DNA from: Haematococcus lacustris
Taxonomy: Eukaryota > Chlorophyta > Chlorophyceae > Chlamydomonadales > Haematococcaceae
Assembly: GCA_030144725.1 (NCBI GenBank)
Contig: JASKMD010000031.1
Coordinates: forward strand, 5,939,827-6,003,826
Direction of reading: 5' to 3'
Length of the DNA: 64,000 nucleotides
The notes below the pieces were generated by a model that did no database searches, was not told the origin of the DNA, and worked only from the letters and a program-made list of their open reading frames with translations. Both the position numbers and the translations under genes were made by a program. Shown here one piece after another: positions 56,779-64,000 of the stretch (position 1 is its first letter; each line of letters opens with the position of its first letter).

Positions 56779-57395
56779 TCGCCTCCACTGGGCCAGGCAA
56801 CTAGAGGATGCAGAACGAGAAGGTCACCTTTCCTCACTCTGCCCGAGCTGCTCGGTCCGAACGCCCGTTCTACCCTGACCTACGGTTTGGGTGCCGTAGC
56901 CTACCAAAAGACAATCCATCTTCCGTCTGTCCGTCAACAGTCTAGTCTTTTCGTCTCTTCGTAGTCACAGCCCTACATATATGAACTAAAGAGCATATAT
57001 TGTACACCCCTGCAATTGTACAATTCACCAAGGTTGGCTCTAGTGGCTGCACGCAGAGAATGCAATCCTTGAACACAAACGCACACACTACCGGCCAATA
57101 CATAAAATACGAATAGCTCTTTGTCACACATCTCAGCACAGACACACGTCGAGAGTCGAGTCGACCTTCACTCGTAGGAATTAGCAGCCAGGCCCTCAGA
57201 CCGACTTTGGCCGTTTGGGCTAAAACTTTGCCCACGTGGTGCTCTCTGCTAGGATGTCCGTAACGGCTGCAACGGTGTAAACCCACCCATCAGCTGGCTG
57301 CCCCACCACTGGTTTAGCTAGAGGGCAAGGGGCCAAGGGGGGAGGCACATGCAAGCTTGGGGTATGCCGGAAGTGGAATGGGTCAACAACTGCTC
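56779..57395. other. 3' flank of DUF4079 gene, no gene seen
   Basis: Likely the 3' UTR and the intergenic spacer before the minus-strand gene to the right. No coding signal. Confidence 0.5.
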
Positions 57396-58295
57396 TCATG
57401 CGGGTGTCAGTGCCAGTCGCCAGACTTTATGTACACTGGCCAAGCCGTTGGCCGTCAGGCTGCTTGGCAGCCCTCCCCTTGAAGGGGGCTGGGATATTCT
57501 GCAAAGGTACTGTTGAGGGTCTTGGGCCAGCAGCTTGACGGGTGATGATGGGCGACGCAGCAGACGACGACGAAGAAGAAAAGGACTACTCCGGCAGAAC
57601 CGACATGCACGAGGAGCTGCAGCCTGGGTCAGGGCACGGCCTGCTCCCACCCCCTTCCCTAGGTACAAGGGATGCTTGACAGTGGGCTGTGGGCGGCTCT
57701 GGGCTGAGTCAGCTGGTGGTGTGACATCACAGGTCACCACAGGGGGTGTGGGCCTAGGTGTTGGCAACCTCGGCCCTCATGGCGGAGAAGGCTGGACCAA
57801 CGCCTGCATGCAGCCACAGCTGCCAGGCCCGCTCACATCAAAGGGGCAACAGGGGGCGCGAACGACAGGAGTTGGGAAGGGAGCAGGCAAGGGGGAGGGG
57901 GGCACGCTTTCTGACACTCTTGGGCGCCTCAACGAGCAGTGCAGTGGCGGCAGCAGGGGCAGCAGGGGCAGCAGCAGCAGCCTCACCTGAGCCAGACCTA
58001 GCTCCCACCTCCGGGATAGCCCCCATGGCCAGCCCTGCAGCCAGGTGTGGGCGCCCCAGGCCCGTCAGATCCAGCACAGCCAGCCCCTCCTCCTGTCTTT
58101 TCTTTCCCTGGCCATGCACCAATGCCTTGGATCACCCCCTAACGCCTTCCTCATCAGGCAGCCAGGGGGACAGGCAGGCCAGCAGGGCGGTAGAGGTTGG
58201 TGGAGGGTGCACGGCGGGCTGCAGCGCGGGCAGGCGGGAGGCCGGGTGGGCAGTTGGGCTATCTAACAGAACCAACCGCCGCCCCCCCCCCTCAC
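57396..58295 (-). other. Possible C-terminal exons of the BAR-like gene, unresolved
   Basis: A minus-strand frame reading LAVLDLTGLGRPHLAAGLAM, GAIPEVGARSG and an Ala-rich run (about 57950-58095) looks coding and has plausible splice acceptors, but I could not find a phase-compatible join to the exon at 58296-58482. A second frame near 57480-57610 is hydrophobic or Arg-rich depending on frame. The stop codon of the gene therefore remains unplaced. Confidence 0.35.
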
Positions 58296-61200
58296 CTGCG
58301 AAGCTCTCCTGCGGGTGCTTGGGCCCAAACTCGCCTCCTGCGCTCTGAGTGGTCGGCAGCGGGCCAGAGCCGGCGCCCAGGGCCATGGCCAGGCGGTCCG
58401 TGGGGATGGCAGCGGCTGACCTGGCCACTGAGGGCACAGGGGCCATGCGTGCCTCAGGGCCTGACAGGTCGTCAGCCGCCACCTGCAGGGCCAGGGGGGG
58501 AGGGTGAAGAGGGGGCCAGGGGAGTCAAGGGTGGGGGCGGGGGTGGGGGCGGGGGCGGGGGCAGTACATGTGTGGCAGTACATTGGTTCAGAACGGCAAG
58601 CAAGCAGGCATGAGCATGGCCTATCTGAGGCGTGGAGGACAGGGTGGCGGCTGGGCCATGGGCCGGATATCTAAGGCTTGCCTGCAGGGGCTGGGCAGTC
58701 AGGCGGGTGGGGCGGATTTGTGACGAGTTGGTCATGGCTCCAAATGGCCCTAGGCCTGTTGGCTGGGAGCGGCCGCCCTGCTTCACCGTCTGCAGCACCG
58801 CCACAGCAGCAACAGCAGCAGGGGTAGTACCAGCAGCAGCAGGGCCAGCTGCCGAGGAGATGCCCTGCAGGCATTTTGTTAAGGAGGGTGCCAGCAGGGC
58901 AGGGGCCGACCCAGGGGCTACAGAGGCAGGCACCCCTCTTGATCTCATGACCTCATGACCCCATGCCCAGCCCCTCATACTGCCTCACTGCCTCCCTGCA
59001 CCCCCCGGGTCCTGCTCCTCCCCCGCCAACTCCCTGCTATGCCCCCCCCCCCAACACCAGTCTGCCATCACCCCTAGCCTCCCCCCCCCATCGCCCCCCT
59101 TGCAGTGCCCTGACCCCGCCTCCCCCCCCGCCTGCTAACCCCCCCCCCTGCTCCCCCCTGACCCTCGCCCCCTGCTGCCACTACGCCACCCCCCCAGGCC
59201 TCACCGGGGGCAGGTCCTCGATGAGGTCGTTGAGCGCAGCATAGCGGCCGTACGCCCCCTCCTCATCCTCAGCCTCGCGGTCACTGAAGCCAGGCAGGGG
59301 GCGCTTGGCAGGGCCCAGGCCAGCCAGTGTAGCCTGACCAGCAGCAGCAGCAGCAGGGGGGGGAGGAGGGGGGGAGGGGGGGTGGGGGGGGGCAGAGCTC
59401 TGTGGAGGAGGGGCATACGCATGTACCCCCCAGCCATGCACACAGGACCCTCCCCCCCCCACCACCACACACACTGCACACTCCCACCAGCCAGCCCAGC
59501 TACTACCCAGCTTCCTCCCCCCCCCCACACCCCCACCCACACCCTGTGCCACCCACCACCAGGGTGTCCTTCACCACCAGCATGCCCGCCGCCACGTAGG
59601 ACTTGAAGTAGGCCGCGTCGCGCACCAGCCCGCTCAGCTGCTCAAACACCAGCTGCTCCTGCTCCCGGTAGCTTTCAGCCACGGCTGCAGCCATCACAGC
59701 GCACCACTGTCAGGAGGCCATCACAGCACACCACTGTCAGGAGGTGGCCGGCAGCATGCTGGGAAGCTGGTGGGCGGCCAGCACAGCAAGAGGCCGGCAG
59801 CAGCAGCAGGGCAGGGCCAGGAGGTGGGCAGCAGCAGCAGGGCAGCCAGCGTCAGGCACGGCTGCGCACAGCAAGGACCACAGCAGACCACAACCTCCCA
59901 GCACCCAAGGACCCATGTGGCCATGACCCCCATGTGGCCATGACCCCCATGTGGCCATGACCCCATGTGACCATGCATATACCATGCACACTTTTCACAA
60001 TGGATGTGTATCCAGGACCTGCCCACTGCTCTCCCCAGGACCTGCCCCGGAGTGGAAGGCTGGCAGGCCCCCTGCTGCCAGCCTCTGGACCCCTCCCCTG
60101 GCGCCCTGCCCCCGCACCCTCCAGCTGGCGGTGCTGGCGCAGGGCCTCGCGCGCGTAGTCCTCCCGGTTGCGCTGCCGCTCCAGGTCATCCTCCTCGCCT
60201 GGGGCAGGGCGGGGTGGGGCAGGGCGGGACAGGGCAGGGCAAGGACAGCGGCAAGTGCACTGCTAACCTGCACTGCAAGGGCTGACCAGGCAAAGGGTTT
60301 GGGAAGCATGGCAGGGCAGCAGGTGGTAGCAGGGCAGCAGGTGGTGTGTGGCTGAGTCATCATCTGGATAGGGGGAAAGGTTAGGGGTAGGGCAGGTAAG
60401 GGGGGTGGGTGAAAGGATGAGTAGGAGGTGCAGGGAGGGGAGGGTGAGGGGCGGGTTCAGGAGGGCTCCAGAGAGGGGTCCCTTCCTCTCACAGGGTGTT
60501 GAACAGCGGTGAAGAAGCCACTGCTGGACCCCTGCCTGCCTGCCTGCCTGCCTCACTCACTCACTCACACAGAGTGGTGATCTGCCTTGCCCCTGCCCCC
60601 CTGTCCCCCCTGCCTCCCCCCCACCCCTTGCCGCCTCACCCTCGTCCTCGAACATGTCTGACATGTTGGTGGGGAACACGTCCAGGTCCTCTGAAGCCGC
60701 AGCCTCCTCGCGCGCATGCCCATACCTGCAGACAGCCGCCCCCCACACCCCACCCCACCTCAACTACCTTGACTGCCCCGCCCCTCCCCTACCCTACCCT
60801 CACAACCCTCACGACAGGGGGCCACCCCATCCCTCTCGTGCCGCCCCCCAGCCTCCCCAGCTCCCACACAGCCTGGAGCAGCCCAGTGCTGATCCTTCAT
60901 GGCCTGCCCCACCCAGGCCCCTGACCACCGCATACTCCTATGGAAACAGGCCTGATCTGTCCTGCCAGTTCTCCCATCCTTTGCCCTTCAACATGCACGC
61001 CTCCTTCCACGCCTATGGTTATGATAATGGTTATGAGGATAGTGTGACTGGAAAAAAATGTGGCTTCACATATCAGGTGAGATGGTCATGAGATCACATC
61101 TCAGTGAGCTCACATGACCTCCAGGAACTACAGCCACGCCCCTCCCTGCTCAGCCGGGCACAACCAGACTCCCCAAAGCCCAGACAGCCCCTGACAGCCC

Positions 61201-63496
61201 CACCCACCCTCACCTTCCTCATCACCAGGCCCCACCATGGCACCTGCTGGCCTTCTCTCACCACCGTGCCTCACACTTTCCTCGTGCCTGACGACTTTGC
61301 TCCCCCACCCACACCCCAGCCCCCCCTGCCTCCGCTGCCTACCGCCCCTGCCCTCCCGCTGCTCTGCTGCCTCCCCCTGCCCTCCCCCTGCCCTCCCCCT
61401 GCCCTCCCCCTGCCCTCCCCCTGCCCTCCCTCTGCCCTCCCCCTGCCCTCCCTCTGCCCTCCCCCTGCCCTCCCCCTGCCCTCCCCCTGCCCTCCCCCTG
61501 CCCTCCCTCTGCCCTCCCTCTGCCCTCCCCCTGCCCTCCCGCTGCTCTGCTGCCTCCCCCTGCCCTCCCCCTGCCCTCCCTCTGCCCTCCCCCTGCCCTC
61601 CCTCTGCCCTCCCCCTGCCCTCCCCCTGCCCTCCCCCTGCCCTCCCCCTGCCCTCCCCCTGCCCTCCCCCTGCCCTCCCCCTGCCCTCCCCCTGCCCTCC
61701 CCCTGCCCTCCCCCTGCCCTCCCCCTGCCCCCCCCCTGCCCGCCGCCCCTGCCCTCCAAAGGACCTGATGGAGCCAGCGCTGGCCACCTCGGCCCGCATG
61801 GTGGCGGCGTCGCTGGCAGTCATGCCGCGCAGCGCTGCCAGGAAGCGCGCATGCACGCGCCGCCGCCGCGCATCCACTTGCATGCGCAGCCCGTCCAGCT
61901 TCTTCATGCGGGCCTACACCTCACAATGCAGCCACACACACGCGAGGTCACACACGAGCCCACACGCAAGGTCACACGCAAGGTCACACGCAAGCCTTCA
62001 AGTCATGAGCTCAGCCACCTGGTCCATGGACGGCTGGAGCTGCCTGGAGCCAGCCTGCCTTCACGAGCCTATCAGGAGTGTGGGCGGGCCCCCCCTGACC
62101 CCCCCCCCTGGGACCCTCCCTGCCCCCCCCCCCCCTGGGACCCCTGCTGCCCCCCCCCCCCTGGGTAACCCCCCGCCCTCCCGCCCTCCCGCCCCCTGCC
62201 CCCCAGCCCCCTGCCTCTACCCCCCGACACCCCCCCGCCCCCCAGCCCTCACCCCACCTGCACCACCTTCAAGGACTCCAGCCAGCGCTCAATGGGGCGC
62301 ACTATGGCATCCACCCGCCGCCGCATGATCTCAGCAGCGTCCGTCATCAACAGCTCATCAAAGTCGCCCCCCGCCCTGAGGGTCAGGACAGGTCACACTG
62401 GCTGGGTGACCAGGAGGCCTAGCTCAACCGCCCCCTGCACTCTGTTGACCTGCCCCTGTTGACCTGCCCCTGCCCTTCTTTGAGCAGTCAGGGAATGGTA
62501 TGGGTTGTGTGTGACAAGCCCTGTCACACATTTGCTATTTTGAAAGCATGTGGCACTTGAACCCTGGCCCCCTGATTTGCGAGCTCCACTTCTAAACCCT
62601 GTTGGCCCTGCCCTGTCGCCCAGCACCTCGCGTCACACCTGGTGTGTCACAGGTCACATACACCGACATGTCCATGCGTGCACTCCGTGCATGTCATGCC
62701 CATGATGCCGCATGGCTCAAACCCTCCTCATGCTTGCTCGTCCCCCTCCTCCCTCCCTCCCTTCCTCCGCCCCCCTCCTGCCCCCTGGCCCACACAGCCT
62801 CCCACTCCCTCTGCTCCCGCCACCCTCCCAGCTCACCCACCCACCCCCCTCGCCACCACTGGCCCCGCCCCCCTGGTGCCCGGGGCCTTGCCTGTGGGGG
62901 TGCCTGCTGGTGATCTCAGTGGGTGAGGGCTCACACATGTTGGTGCCTTCCACCGCCTCCCACACCCGGGGCAGGTTGCTGCGCCCCACCATTGGCACAC
63001 TGGTCAGGAAGGCTGCAGGCAAGGCAAGGCCAGGGCAGGGCATGAGGCAGGAGGGGTGGCAGGGCCAAGAGACAGCATGCAGCCAGGGGGAGGGGCAGCA
63101 AGCAGACCCCCAGCCCCCTGTTAGCAGGGCAGCTGCAGCTGGGCAGGGCAGGTTGCACCGCTTTTCCCCACACACCCCTGCTTCTGCCCCATCTTTCCCC
63201 TCCTCCCATCCACGCCCTGCCCTCCTGACTGCCCTCCTAACTGCCCTCCTAACTGCCCTCCTAACTGCCCTCCTAACTGCCCTCCTAACTGCCCTCCTTC
63301 TGGCCCCAGCCAGGACCTTGCTGGTGAAGCAGGCATGGCCCCTTTGAGACCTTGGCAGCGGACATACCACTCTGGACAGCAGCTCACACGGCTGCCCTCT
63401 CACTAGTAATGCGGCGCTCAAACTTCTCCAGCAGCTGCTTAAACGCGCTCAGGTGGCGTGCAAACTCCTCAGCTTCCTGGGTGCAGCAGTGGCAGC

Positions 63497-63541
<45 letters not shown>

Positions 63542-63928
63542 CAGTTGCGGGAGGCAGCGGCACGGGGTGCAGCTGAAGCAGGCAACTGAAGCAGGCGGTT
63601 GGTGCAGGCGGTTGGAGCAGGCGGTTGGAGCAGGCAGCGGCAGCAGGAGAATCAAGTGACCAGGACCAGCCAAGGATGGGGGCTGCCAGGCCCAGCACCC
63701 AGTGGGGTGAGGTGGAGGGGGTGATGGCGGCCGGCAGCTAGGGGTATGACCTGGGTAGGGCCAGGCGGGGGAAGGACCTGGGATGCATGGAAGTATGTGT
63801 AGCCAAACATTCTTTTGCAGCACCACCAGACGCAAAAAGGATTCCCCTGGGTTGGCTTTCAAGTCCTGCTGTTCATTGCCTTTTGGAACCACCGAGCTGT
63901 TTGGCCCTTGTGCTGACAGAGAGCCCAC
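58296..63928 (-). CDS. Probable BAR-like coiled-coil protein (5' end outside window)
   Basis: Eleven phase-compatible exons: up to 63928-63809, then 63404-63476, 62937-63012, 62258-62375, 61765-61913, 60640-60725, 60118-60198, 59560-59684, 59205-59333, 58682-58864 and 58296-58482. The first 280 or so residues are helical and charged: HLSAFKQLLEKFERRI, MRRRVDAIVRPIERWLESLK, ARMKKLDGLRMQVDARRRR, DDLERQRNREDYAREALR and YREQEQLVFEQLSGLVRDAA. The order P-x-x-R-W-L, K-x-L-D-x-L-R and D-A-R-R resembles the central helices of BAR membrane-curving domains; that call is by pattern only. A low-complexity Ala/Pro/Ser tail follows. The exon ending at 58682 uses a GC donor. Alternatives are a generic coiled-coil or ciliary protein. 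The N-terminus and start lie beyond the right edge. Confidence 0.5.
61371..61740 (+). repeat. (CCCTCCCCCTGC)n minisatellite
   Basis: About 30 units of CCCTCCCCCTGC with CCCTCCCTCTGC variants and two GCTGCTCTGCTGCCT interruptions. It lies in an intron of the BAR-like gene, about 25 bases downstream of an exon donor. The purine strand is the transcript strand. Confidence 0.9.
63226..63297 (+). repeat. CTGCCCTCCTAA tandem repeat
   Basis: About six units of CTGCCCTCCTAA in an intron of the BAR-like gene. Confidence 0.9.
63497..63541 (+). repeat. (CAG)n triplet run
   Basis: About 15 CAG triplets, intronic, about 20 bases upstream (in transcript sense) of an exon acceptor of the BAR-like gene. 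Related GGTTGGAGCAGGC repeats follow. Confidence 0.9.
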
Positions 63929-64000
63929 ACCAGACCCCTGCCCTAGCCCGCCCCCCTCTGCACTCCCTCACTCTGACACGTCCCCAGCGTCTGCCCTGTG

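Noticed and set aside
61104..62328. Long open frames on both strands over the C-rich repeat
   Set aside because: They come from a 12-base minisatellite that lacks stop codons. The real exons of the BAR-like gene flank it and are defined by phase-matched splice sites.

Overview
The window looks like nuclear DNA of a green alga of the Chlamydomonadales, and I suspect Haematococcus or a close relative. Coding sequence is GC-rich and split into many short exons. Donors are mostly GTGAGT or GTGCGT-like, and the introns are full of simple repeats. Encoded proteins are rich in Ala, Gly, Pro and Gln, and several carry plastid-type leaders. The genus guess rests on remembered resemblance of the degenerate transposon proteins to predicted Haematococcus proteins and was not checked by a search. 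All exon models below come from reading splice sites by eye and requiring codon phase to stay intact across each intron.

Layout. 1-1384 (-): 5' part of cytosolic SRP54. 1586-5270 (+): a DUF3054 plastid membrane protein sharing a 201 bp divergent promoter interval with SRP54. 6013-11052 (-): nine-exon gene for an unrecognised protein with a twin-arginine plus hydrophobic segment. 11053-14764: a CAG-rich minisatellite and two halves of a TnpB/Fanzor-like relic pointing in opposite directions. 14765-18052 (-): a two-cupin protein with a long low-complexity linker. 19696-35337 (-): a very large gene, modelled as 17 phase-compatible exons and about 3,524 residues. It has a plastid-like leader, five winged-helix-like modules, long Pro/Ser/Gln-rich stretches and two CBM20 starch-binding domains. 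35338-40965: mobile-element graveyard with more TnpB/Fanzor relics and a deleted hAT copy. 40966-48478 (+): an eleven-exon OPR-type helical-repeat protein whose third intron contains a complete 1,833 bp hAT-like element with an 8 bp target duplication. 49801-52373: a second hAT element with target duplication and transposase remains. 53072-53571: a 500 bp assembly gap, followed by the 3' end of a plus-strand gene. 55009-56778 (+): a seven-exon DUF4079 plastid membrane protein. 58296-63928 (-): a probable BAR-like coiled-coil protein that runs off the right edge.

How the genes relate. This is not an operon. Several products are probably plastid proteins (DUF3054, DUF4079, the RR-segment protein, the OPR protein, the CBM20 protein), but only the CBM20 protein has a substrate that can be named from its sequence (starch granules). 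The most unusual content is the combination of repeated winged-helix-like modules with CBM20 domains in one predicted protein. Next come the TnpB/Fanzor-like relics with a conserved 3' hairpin and the two hAT insertions with precise boundaries.
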